Shown piece after piece: positions 7,151 through 13,996 of a DNA stretch of 64,000 nt. Origin of the DNA: Paracoccaceae bacterium (GTDB taxonomy: Bacteria > Pseudomonadota > Alphaproteobacteria > Rhodobacterales > Rhodobacteraceae); contig PAQV01000031.1 in NCBI GenBank assembly GCA_002709405.1, forward strand, positions 1 through 64,000, written 5' to 3'. The notes under the pieces are model-generated. The model had not been told where the DNA came from. It saw only the letters and a program-made list of their open reading frames with translations, and made no database searches. Every line of letters starts with the position of its first letter. The stretch's first letter is position 1. Made by a program: the position numbers and the translations under genes.

Positions 7151-8335
7151 TCAGACCGCCGGGGCGGTGGCCTCGCGCTGCACGAAGGTCAGCGTCAGGC
7201 CCATGGCGACCATGGCGCAGAAGAAGATGGCCCCGATCATCGGCAGGGCGGTGCCGTCGAAGAACAGGCCCGACAGGGCGATCATCACGCCTCCGGTCAT
7301 CATCTGCAGGGTGCCGCCCATCGACGAGGCCAGCCCGGCCTTGTCTCCATGCGGTTCCAACGCAAGCACGGCGGTGGTCGGGATGACCAGGCCCAGCCCG
7401 GCGTTCGAACAGAACAACCCGGCCATGATCACCGGCAGCGGGGCCAGCCCGGCCAGGGCCAGGACCAGCAGCAGCGCGGTGGAGCAGAAGAACATGCCGA
7501 CACCGGTGCGGACCACGCGGGTGACGCCCACCCGGCCGGCCATCGGTCCGGCGAACTGGGTGGCTCCGAAAAAGCCCAGGGCGTTCAGGGCGAAGGCCAG
7601 CGAGAACTGGGTGCTGTCCATGCCGAACTGGTCGATGTAGACGAAGCTGGCCGAGGCGATGAAGACGAAGAAGCTGGCCATGCCGAAGCCGCCGATGAAG
7701 GTCAGGCCCATGAAGGTGCCGTCGCTCAGCAGCGATCCGGCGGTGCGGAACAGCCGGCGCAGGTTGACCGGGGTCCGGCGTTCGGGGGGCAGGGTCTCGG
7801 GCAGCAGGAACAGCGTGACGCAAACGGTGATCACGGCCAGGGCAGCCATGAAGGCGAAGACGACGCGCCAGCCCGACACGGCGATCACGGCGGACCCGGC
7901 CAGGGGGGCCAGCATCGGCGAGACCGAAATCACCAGCATGACCAGCGACATCAGCTTGGTGGCTTCGGGCCCGCGATACAGGTCACGGACGATGGCACGG
8001 GGCATGACCATCATGGCCGCGCCGCCAAAGCCCTGGACGGCCCGCCACATGGTCAGGGCGGCGGCGCTTTGCGAGAAGGTCGCGCCGACGGCCCCGGCCA
8101 GGAAGATCGAGGCCCCCAGCAGGATCGGCAGCTTGCGCCCGGTCTGGTCGGCCAGCGGGCCGTAAAAGATCTGGGCCACGCCATAGGCAATGAAATAGGC
8201 GGTCAGAGAGAACTGGATCTGGGCCTCGGAGGCGGTCAGGTCCGTCGCAATCGTCGGCAGAGCGGGCAGGTACATGTCGATGGCGAAGGGACCGACAAGC
8301 GACAACAACCCAAGCATGAGGGCTATACGGAACAT
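7151..8335 (-). CDS. Bcr/CflA-type multidrug efflux MFS transporter
   Basis: This is a drug:proton antiporter of the 12-helix major facilitator superfamily. The 394-residue product begins MFRIALMLGLLSLVGPFAIDMYLPALPTI with the membrane aspartate of helix 1 (FAIDMYLPAL) that marks the Bcr/CflA (DHA1) group. The loop 2-3 motif appears as GPLADQTGRKLPIL near residue 68. The motif C region near residue 130-150 reads LVISVSPMLAPLAGSAV. The C-terminus ends soon after helix 12. A sigma70-like promoter with 17-bp spacing lies just upstream in an A/T-rich patch. No regulator gene adjoins it. The substrate is unknown; bicyclomycin- or chloramphenicol-like compounds are typical of the family. Confidence 0.85.
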   Translation of the reverse strand: MFRIALMLGLLSLVGPFAIDMYLPALPTIATDLTASEAQIQFSLTAYFIAYGVAQIFYGPLADQTGRKLPILLGASIFLAGAVGATFSQSAAALTMWRAVQGFGGAAMMVMPRAIVRDLYRGPEATKLMSLVMLVISVSPMLAPLAGSAVIAVSGWRVVFAFMAALAVITVCVTLFLLPETLPPERRTPVNLRRLFRTAGSLLSDGTFMGLTFIGGFGMASFFVFIASASFVYIDQFGMDSTQFSLAFALNALGFFGATQFAGPMAGRVGVTRVVRTGVGMFFCSTALLLVLALAGLAPLPVIMAGLFCSNAGLGLVIPTTAVLALEPHGDKAGLASSMGGTLQMMTGGVMIALSGLFFDGTALPMIGAIFFCAMVAMGLTLTFVQREATAPAV

Positions 8336-8369
8336 GAAAACACGCCTTTTGGGGGATCGAATCGTATGC

Positions 8370-8398
8370 AATGTATGATGATAACATATATATGCCAA
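8370..8398 (-). promoter_or_regulatory. putative sigma70-type promoter for the Bcr/CflA gene
   Basis: Reading the minus strand, TTGGCA (8398-8393) and TACATT (8375-8370) are separated by exactly 17 bases, inside a stretch far more A/T-rich than its surroundings. This would place the transcript start about 28 bases before the gene's ATG. The spacer is nearly all A and T with imperfect dyad symmetry, so it could also bind a regulator. Confidence 0.55.
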
Positions 8399-8632
8399 TA
8401 GCATGTAAGCGACTTGTTGCCGCGAATTGACCGTAATCGGCCTTGGGCTTGCCCGGGGCGTCGCAACGGGCCACGGTTTTTCGTAATCGATTTCAGGAGT
8501 TGTCATGACGCGCACCCTTCCGCCGTGTCCCGGGATCCGGGACGAGGGCGGTCGCAAATTCGGCTGCGATGCCTTGCCATCTGGTGTGCCTTGGCGCGCC
8601 GATGTGCTGTCGGGTGGGGGCGGACACGCGGC

Positions 8633-9403
8633 ATGACGATGGCTGATGGGTACAGGATCTACCCGGTGCATCCGGGCACGCTCCGCTGGGCCAGGACGGC
8701 CCTGGCCCGGGCCCGGATCGTGGCGGCCGATCCGCAGGTGCGGGCGCAGAACCTGCGGCACGGGGGCACGTGGTTCGTCGGGGTCGATGCGCTGAACAGC
8801 GGGGCCTGGGGCGTGGTGGACGGATGCCCCCTGGAAGGCGCCTTCTTGCGCGACCTGGCACCGGTGAAGACCTGGTGCAGGGCGCAATTGTCCATCGTCT
8901 ACCCGGGCTATCCCGGCCGCGATCCCGGCGACGACGATGCGGCCTACCGCTACCGGTTGCTGCGCGCCGCGGCCCATGTCGATGGGCTGCTCGCCGTGGG
9001 GCCAGAGCGCCGGCGGTTTCCGCTGGAACGCCATGCCTTCATCCTGGGCCTGCCGCTGACCGAGGTGCGCCAATCGCCGACGCTGTGCTGGCCGGGCTCG
9101 CACTGGATCATCGGCGAGGCCCTGCGCGCGGCCATTGGCAGCGGCACGGCGGCCGACACCGATGTCACCGAGGCCTACACCACCGCGCGCGGCAAGGTCA
9201 TGGCGACGATCCGCCCGGTACCCCTGATCGCCCCACCCGGAGGCGCATTCCTGTTGCACCGCTTCCTTCTGCACGGCACCGCCCCCTGGGAAGACGACAC
9301 GGTCGACGCTCCGGACGGGCGCATGGTGGCCTTCTTCCGGCCCGAAGTGGCCAATGACGCGCAATGGCTGTTGCCGGACTGGACCAAGCGCCGGCGCCGG
9401 TAA
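8633..9403 (+). CDS. PhyH-like Fe(II)/2-oxoglutarate dioxygenase candidate
   Basis: The gene encodes 256 residues from ATG 8633. The open frame extends 73 codons further upstream, but that part reads as non-coding and crosses the neighbouring promoter. The protein appears to contain a double-stranded beta-helix iron site. H115-x-D117 occurs in RAAAHVDGLL, a second conserved His (H214) in FLLHGTAPW, and an Arg (R230) in PDGRMVAFFRPE that would bind the 2-oxoglutarate carboxylate. WPGSHW near residue 153 resembles the GSH turn of phytanoyl-CoA dioxygenases. Substrate unknown. A non-catalytic cupin-type protein is the alternative. It stands alone between the divergent MFS gene and a convergent DUF1289 gene. 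Confidence 0.6.
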   Translation: MTMADGYRIYPVHPGTLRWARTALARARIVAADPQVRAQNLRHGGTWFVGVDALNSGAWGVVDGCPLEGAFLRDLAPVKTWCRAQLSIVYPGYPGRDPGDDDAAYRYRLLRAAAHVDGLLAVGPERRRFPLERHAFILGLPLTEVRQSPTLCWPGSHWIIGEALRAAIGSGTAADTDVTEAYTTARGKVMATIRPVPLIAPPGGAFLLHRFLLHGTAPWEDDTVDAPDGRMVAFFRPEVANDAQWLLPDWTKRRRR

Positions 9404-9470
9404 TCCGCGGCCAGCCCCGGTCTCGATAGCCCCAAAGGTTTGAAAAACCGCTTACGGCCGCTTTGACCGT

Positions 9471-9704
9471 TCAGGTCCGGTCCAGTCGCGCCGCCCGCCC
9501 GCCGCGCCGGCGCTTCAGGCGCGGGGCGCGGGACGGCAGGTCGGCCATGATCTGTGCCCGCGTGTCGGGGGACATCCGCGACCATTGGGCGATTTCGTCC
9601 AGGCTGCGCAGGCAGCCGGTGCACAGGCGTTCCTCGGGATGGATCACGCACACCTTGATGCAGGGCGACGCGATTTCGGCGCGCTTCCAGACCTCGTCGC
9701 TCAT
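9471..9704 (-). CDS. DUF1289 family small cysteine-rich protein
   Basis: This 77-residue protein has the DUF1289 signature near its start: SPCIKVCVIHPEERLCTGCLRSLDEIAQW, shown here in parts as SPCIKVC, then LCTGC, then DEIAQW. The four cysteines suggest a bound metal, probably zinc or an iron-sulfur cluster, but this is not established for the family. A Lys/Arg-rich tail (residues 60-77) follows and may contact nucleic acid. It is downstream of ruvX with a 16-base gap and on the same strand, so it is likely the last gene of a ccmI-ruvX-DUF1289 operon. The start was placed at the ATG giving the MSDEVWKR N-terminus. Confidence 0.8.
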   Translation of the reverse strand: MSDEVWKRAEIASPCIKVCVIHPEERLCTGCLRSLDEIAQWSRMSPDTRAQIMADLPSRAPRLKRRRGGRAARLDRT

Positions 9705-9720
9705 GTGATCGCCTCTACAC

Positions 9721-10203
9721 TCACGATCCGCCCTCGCGGGCGATATTGCGCAGCCGGTCCAGCGCGCCCTGCAAGATATAGGCGGCCGCAACGTGGTCGA
9801 TGACCTCGGCCCGGCGTTTGCGCGAGGCGTCGGCCTCCAGCAGCGCCCGTTCGGCTGCCACGGTGCTTAGCCGTTCGTCCCAGAAGGTGATCGGCAGGCT
9901 GGTGATCTGGGTCAGGTTGCGCGCAAAGGCCCGGGTCTTCTGGCAGCGTGGCCCTTCGGTCCCGTCCATGTTGCGGGGCAGTCCCAGCACGATGCCGGCG
10001 GCATTGCGGGCCGAGATCAGCTCCATCAGCCTCTCCGCATCCAGGGTGAATTTCTTCCGCTTGATCGTCTGCATGGGCGTCGCCGTGCCGCGCAGGGAAT
10101 CCGAGATCGCCACGCCGATCGTCTTGTCGCCCAGGTCCAGCCCGACGATGGCCCGTCTGTCCGGCAGCGCCGGGGCGAAGTCTTCGAGCGTGTCGAAAAT
10201 CAT
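9721..10203 (-). CDS. ruvX: Holliday junction resolvase-like RuvX (YqgF)
   Basis: An RNase H-fold nuclease family member (160 residues) implicated in rRNA 5' end processing and possibly Holliday junction resolution. The first strand carries IVGLDLGDKTIGVAISD (residues about 19-35) with the catalytic aspartate. A second acidic position lies in FWDERLSTVAAE, and a third in DHVAAAYILQ, giving the three acidic residues expected. A 14-residue N-terminal extension precedes the core. Its ATG overlaps the TGA of ccmI by four bases (ATGA), so translation is coupled. The next gene downstream is the DUF1289 protein. Confidence 0.93.
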   Translation of the reverse strand: MIFDTLEDFAPALPDRRAIVGLDLGDKTIGVAISDSLRGTATPMQTIKRKKFTLDAERLMELISARNAAGIVLGLPRNMDGTEGPRCQKTRAFARNLTQITSLPITFWDERLSTVAAERALLEADASRKRRAEVIDHVAAAYILQGALDRLRNIAREGGS

Positions 10204-11435
10204 TGGCCGATCCCCGCGCGGTCCGTGGCCGCCGCGATGGTCGCGAGGGCGGCGGCGTCGCCGGCAAAGGCGGCTTCGGCCTGTTGGCGGGCGGTCTCGG
10301 CCCGGTCGGTCTGGCCCAGCACGCCAAGGGCGGTGATCAGCCGGGCCCAATCCTCGGGCGCGCCGCCGTCCTCGGCCAGCCGGGCCTCGAGCCCGTCGAC
10401 CATGCCGCGCACCATGTCCATCCGTTCCTCGGGCGTCATTTCGGCGGCGTTTTCAATGTCTTCGGCGCTGGGGCCGGGCAGGGTGGCCGGGGCTGCGGCC
10501 GGGCGGGGTTGGTAGTCGACCCCGGCCAGGCGGGCCAGTTCCGGCATCCGGGCCTCGACCGGCGCGCGCCAGGGCGCATCGGCCGAGCTGTCGGCCAGCA
10601 GCCGGTCCCACACCCCGAAGGCCACGTCGGGCCGGCCGATCTGCTGCATCATCAGGCCCCAGTAATAGCGCGCGACGGGGTTGCGCGGGTCCATCGTCAG
10701 GGCCTGGGCCAGGGCGCCCTCGGCGTCGGGCGAGACATAGCCTCCGGCCGCCAGCACCATCATCTCGCCCAGCTCGGCGAAATCGGCGGACGTGGCCTGG
10801 TCGCCGCGGATGCGGATCACCTCGTCCTGGGCCCGCCAGGCGGCAGAGTAATTGCCCAGCGTGGCTTCGTTCTGGGCCAGCAGGACATGGCCTTGCAGGT
10901 CGTCGGGCCGCTCGGCCACCGTGGCGCGCAGCTTGTCCATCAGCTCGGTATATTGCGGATCGGGTGCTTGCAGGTCGGGGCGAGGGGGCATGTCAGCCTC
11001 GGCCGCGGCCTGGTCGGGCCGGGTTTCGCGCAGGTAGCCGGCCTGGTCGATGCGCAGCTGGCGGGGCAGGTCGTCGTAGCCGGGGCTGCCGAGATGGCGG
11101 TAAAGCGCCGCGCCGCCCAGAACCAGCACCGCCGCCAGGGCTGCCGCCAGGATGGCATTGCCCGGCCCTTGCCGCCCGCCATCCTTCAGCTGCCGTTGCA
11201 ACTGGGCGTCGGCGGCCAGGATCCGCCGCGAGACCTCGGTCCGGACCCGTTCGGCATCACCCTGGTCGATCACGCCCCGGGCCAGATCGCGGTCGACCTC
11301 TTTCAGCTGGTCGCGGTAGACGCGCAGGTCATAGGCCGCGGGCGGCTCGGCATCGGTCTTCCGGCGCAGAAGGGCCAGGGCCAGAAGGCCGGACACGGCC
11401 AGGGCCAGGGCGGTCGTGACGATCCAGAATATCAT
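10200..11435 (-). CDS. ccmI: c-type cytochrome biogenesis protein CcmI
   Basis: CcmI chaperones apocytochrome c to the heme ligation complex in the cytoplasmic membrane and periplasm. The 411-residue product has a first membrane helix at residues 3-24 (IFWIVTTALALAVSGLLALA), a cytoplasmic loop with a leucine-zipper-like helix (VYRDQLKEVDRDLARGVI), and a second helix at about 95-112. A long periplasmic TPR region follows, with repeats such as LLAQNEATLGNYSAAWRAQDEVI and AQALTMDPRNPVARYYWGL. This is the bipartite CcmI-1/CcmI-2 layout of alphaproteobacteria. The rest of the ccm genes lie about 38 kb away at 49.0-51.7 kb, so it is a split locus. It faces away from soxB across 189 bases. Confidence 0.9.
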   Translation of the reverse strand: MIFWIVTTALALAVSGLLALALLRRKTDAEPPAAYDLRVYRDQLKEVDRDLARGVIDQGDAERVRTEVSRRILAADAQLQRQLKDGGRQGPGNAILAAALAAVLVLGGAALYRHLGSPGYDDLPRQLRIDQAGYLRETRPDQAAAEADMPPRPDLQAPDPQYTELMDKLRATVAERPDDLQGHVLLAQNEATLGNYSAAWRAQDEVIRIRGDQATSADFAELGEMMVLAAGGYVSPDAEGALAQALTMDPRNPVARYYWGLMMQQIGRPDVAFGVWDRLLADSSADAPWRAPVEARMPELARLAGVDYQPRPAAAPATLPGPSAEDIENAAEMTPEERMDMVRGMVDGLEARLAEDGGAPEDWARLITALGVLGQTDRAETARQQAEAAFAGDAAALATIAAATDRAGIGQ

Positions 11436-11543
11436 GCATCCTCCATTTCCATTCCGATCTACAGGCCCGGGCGGCCCGGCAAAAGAGGCAATTCCGTGAG
11501 CGCGACCAGAGGCGTCAAGCCGGAGTGTCGCATCCGGACTGCA

Positions 11544-11571
11544 TTGCGCCGGAATACGGCGTGGGTAGAAT
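11544..11571 (+). promoter_or_regulatory. possible promoter of the sarcosine oxidase operon
   Basis: TTGCGC (11544-11549) and TAGAAT (11566-11571) are separated by 16 bases, 54 bases before the soxB ATG. The hexamers match sigma70 consensus at 4 and 5 of 6 positions. This is the best candidate in the 189-bp gap shared with divergent ccmI, but it is a weak by-eye call. Confidence 0.35.
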
Positions 11572-11624
11572 TGAGTGGCGCGGCATACCCGCCGCAATGA
11601 CCGGATCCGGGGAATCGCCTGACC

Positions 11625-12869
11625 ATGAAAAGATATTCCGCCTTTGCTCTCGTCCGCGAAGCTCTGAACGATCACAAGGGCTGGTCCCGGGCCTGGGCCG
11701 ATGCGCAGCCCAAGGATCGCTATGACGTGATCTTCGTGGGGGCCGGTGGGCACGGGCTGGCCACGGCCTATTACCTGGGCAAGCGGTTCGGCATCACCAA
11801 CGTGGCGATCCTGGAAAAGGGGTGGCTGGGCGGCGGCAACACCGGGCGGAACACGACGATCATCCGGTCGAACTATCTGCAGGACCCGTCGGCCGCGATC
11901 TATGAAAAGGCGCGGGATCTGTACGAAGGGCTGAGCCAGGACCTGAACTACAACGTCATGTTCAGCCCGCGCGGCGTGCTGATGCTGGCCCAGACCCACC
12001 ACGAGGTGCGCGGCTACCAGCGCACGGCCCATGCCAACCGCCTGCAGGGGGTCGAGACGGAATTCGTGGGGCCCGAACGCGTGAAGGAGATCGTGCCGAT
12101 CATCCGGCTGGACGGGCCGCGGTACCCGGTGCTGGGCGGGCTCTGGCAGGCGCGCGGGGGCACGGCGCGCCACGATGCGGTGGCCTGGGGCTATGCGCGG
12201 GCCTGTTCGGCCATGGGCATGGACATAATCCAGAACTGCGAAGTGACCGGGGTGCGGTCCGAGGCGGGCAAGGTGACGGGCGTCGACACGACCCGGGGGG
12301 CGATCGGCTGTGGCAAGCTGGGCATGGTCGTGGCCGGCCATGCGGGCGTACTGGCGCAGATGGCCGGGTTCCGGCTGCCGGTGGAAAGCGTGGCATTGCA
12401 GGCGCTGGTGTCCGAGCCGATCAAGCCTTGCATGGACGTGGTGGTCATGGCCAACACGGTGCACGGCTACATGAGCCAGTCCGACAAGGGCGAAATGGTG
12501 ATCGGTGGCGGGGCGGACGGGTTCAACAACTACACCCAGCGCGGCTCGTTCCAGCATATCGAGGAAACGGTGCGGGCGCTGATCGAGACCTTCCCGATGG
12601 TGTCGCGCCTGAAGATGCTGCGGCAATGGGGCGGGATCGTGGACATGACCGGGGACCGGTCGCCGATCCTGTCGAAGACGCCGCTGGAGGGCTGTTTCGT
12701 GAACTGCGGCTGGGGCACCGGCGGGTTCAAGGCGATCCCGGGGTCGGGCTGGGGCTTTGCCGAGCTGATGGCCAAGGGGCAGGCGCCGCTCTGCGATGCG
12801 TTCTCGCTGGACCGGTTCCGCGAGGGGCGTTTCATCGACGAAAGCGTCGCGGCGGGGGTGGCGCACTGA
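11625..12869 (+). CDS. soxB: sarcosine oxidase, beta subunit
   Basis: This flavin subunit of heterotetrameric sarcosine oxidase demethylates sarcosine to glycine, passing electrons to oxygen and the one-carbon unit toward tetrahydrofolate. The 414 residues begin with a short helix and then the FAD-binding beta-alpha-beta turn VGAGGHGLATAYYLG (about residues 38-52). The TARHDAVAWGYARA segment near residue 180 contains the His that carries covalent FMN in characterised enzymes. GFKAIPGSGW near the end is also conserved. Gene order here is soxB - two small genes - soxD - soxA - soxG. Sarcosine arises from creatine, glycine betaine or glyphosate-type methylated amines. Confidence 0.95.
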   Translation: MKRYSAFALVREALNDHKGWSRAWADAQPKDRYDVIFVGAGGHGLATAYYLGKRFGITNVAILEKGWLGGGNTGRNTTIIRSNYLQDPSAAIYEKARDLYEGLSQDLNYNVMFSPRGVLMLAQTHHEVRGYQRTAHANRLQGVETEFVGPERVKEIVPIIRLDGPRYPVLGGLWQARGGTARHDAVAWGYARACSAMGMDIIQNCEVTGVRSEAGKVTGVDTTRGAIGCGKLGMVVAGHAGVLAQMAGFRLPVESVALQALVSEPIKPCMDVVVMANTVHGYMSQSDKGEMVIGGGADGFNNYTQRGSFQHIEETVRALIETFPMVSRLKMLRQWGGIVDMTGDRSPILSKTPLEGCFVNCGWGTGGFKAIPGSGWGFAELMAKGQAPLCDAFSLDRFREGRFIDESVAAGVAH

Positions 12870-12870
12870 T

Positions 12871-12920
12871 GACAATTTTCGGCGAAAATTGTCCTGCCGA
12901 GATTTTTCTCCGAAAAATCT
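12871..12920. repeat. paired A/T-arm hairpins after soxB
   Basis: There are two adjacent inverted repeats. GACAATTTTC (12871-12880) and its complement (12884-12893) enclose GGC. AGATTTTTC (12900-12908) and its complement (12912-12920) enclose TCC. They start one base after the soxB stop codon and precede the next gene of the same operon. They resemble the pairs at 2072-2120, 17596-17640 and 48830-48940. They may act as transcript stabilisers or partial terminators inside the operon. Confidence 0.75.
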
Positions 12921-12993
12921 TTGCCACCCCGGCGCGGAACCTTTCGCGCCGGCCCGACGTTTGTCCTGCAACATCGCCAAGCAGGAGATTTCC

Positions 12994-13194
12994 ATGTCCG
13001 ACCAGACACATCACGCGACCGGCAGCTCGAACACGGTCCTCGCGTTCATCCTCGGGGCCGTCGTGGTGGCCGTCATCGTCATCGGATACGTGGTCTATTC
13101 GGGCAACATGCCCGACGTCGACGATCCCGATGTCCGGATCGAACTTCCCGGCGGCACGCAGATTGAAGGCGACATCGACCGCGCGTCCGACTGA
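12994..13194 (+). CDS. 66-residue single-pass membrane protein in the sox operon
   Basis: The start ATG follows a CAGGAG site. The product has a short polar N-terminus (MSDQTHHATGSSN), one strong membrane helix (about residues 15-36, LAFILGAVVVAVIVIGYVVY), and an acidic C-terminal tail containing DVDDPDVRIELPGG and ending DIDRASD. The positive-inside rule gives no firm orientation because there are few basic residues. No known family is recognised. It lies between soxB and soxD, where most sox operons have no gene. It could be independent of sarcosine oxidase, or it could help locate the complex near the membrane (speculation). Confidence 0.7.
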   Translation: MSDQTHHATGSSNTVLAFILGAVVVAVIVIGYVVYSGNMPDVDDPDVRIELPGGTQIEGDIDRASD

Positions 13195-13298
13195 CGCCCG
13201 CCCGGCGCGCTGCGCGCCGGCCACAGTTCCGTTCCATAAAAAGTTCCGGATGGGTTCACCTCGTGCCCATCCTTTTTTCGTGTCCGGAGGGTGCGGCG

Positions 13299-13631
13299 AT
13301 GGCCTATGATCAGGTCCGGGCCGACATCATGCGGGCCGATTTCGGTGTCGAGCCGGGATTGTCCGAAAAGCCCATGTTCGGGGGCATCTGTTTCCTGCTG
13401 CACGGCAACATGGTTGGCGGTATCGGACCCAAGGGCGCGCTTTATCGTCCCGGCAAGACAGCCGAAGCCGAGATGCTTGCGCTCGATGGCGTTCTTCCGA
13501 TGATGCAGGGCAGCCGCCGGATGGGCGGCTTTGTCCGCCTTGAACAGGACGCCTTCGACGATGACGCCCTCCGCCAAAAACTGACTGACGTGTCGCTGGC
13601 CCATGCTGCCAGCCTGCCGCCCAAGGAGTGA
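13299..13631 (+). CDS. TfoX N-terminal domain protein
   Basis: This 110-residue protein consists almost entirely of a TfoX_N domain. The pattern MFGGICFLLHGNMVGGIGPKGALYRP near residues 26-50 and the later GSRRMGGFVRLEQDAFDDDALR are typical of this family. It lacks the C-terminal helix-hairpin-helix domain of the competence regulator TfoX/Sxy, so it should not be called a competence activator. Short TfoX_N proteins have no settled function. A GGAGGG site lies 8 bases before ATG 13299. The stop codon is 4 bases before soxD, suggesting co-expression with the sarcosine oxidase genes. Confidence 0.85.
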   Translation: MAYDQVRADIMRADFGVEPGLSEKPMFGGICFLLHGNMVGGIGPKGALYRPGKTAEAEMLALDGVLPMMQGSRRMGGFVRLEQDAFDDDALRQKLTDVSLAHAASLPPKE

Positions 13632-13635
13632 CCCC

Positions 13636-13971
13636 ATGCTCGTGTTCAGATGCCCCTATTGCGGCGTGGATGCCGAAGAGACAGAGCTCAGTCCGGGTGG
13701 CGAGGCGCACCTGACGCGCTTCGGGCCGGGCAGTTCGGATGCGGAGTTCTCGGGCTACCTGTTCGACCGCGAAAACCCCAAGGGCGTGCATTTCGAACGC
13801 TGGCGCCACAGCTACGGCTGCGGCAAGTGGTTCCATGCGGCCCGCTGCACCGCGACGCTTGAGGTCTTCGGCACCTATCCGGCCCAGACGACCGAGCCGC
13901 CGAAGGACATCCTCGATACCCTGGCAAAGAAACGGCCGGGCTGGACCTGGCGGGAGCTGGGCGCAAAATGA
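13636..13971 (+). CDS. soxD: sarcosine oxidase, delta subunit
   Basis: This 111-residue zinc-binding subunit of heterotetrameric sarcosine oxidase stabilises the complex. Zinc ligands are visible as C6-P-Y-C9 and, further on, H58 and C62 (WRHSYGCGKWF), matching the C-x2-C...H-x3-C arrangement of the family. The conserved SGYLFDRENPKG loop lies near residue 40. The ATG is 4 bases after the TfoX-domain stop codon, with AAGGAG overlapping that stop. SoxA follows 25 bases downstream. Confidence 0.95.
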   Translation: MLVFRCPYCGVDAEETELSPGGEAHLTRFGPGSSDAEFSGYLFDRENPKGVHFERWRHSYGCGKWFHAARCTATLEVFGTYPAQTTEPPKDILDTLAKKRPGWTWRELGAK

Positions 13972-13996
13972 CGACCGACAATAAGGGACGCGCGGC

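Noticed and set aside
8336-8632. Upstream extension of the dioxygenase gene (73 codons)
   Set aside because: The extension crosses the promoter of the divergent MFS gene, is rich in Arg and Cys as out-of-frame GC-rich DNA tends to be, and adds nothing to the family's domain.
13263-13298. Longer start for the TfoX-domain gene
   Set aside because: The GTG at 13263 has no ribosome site, while ATG 13299 has GGAGGG at good spacing and gives the normal domain length.
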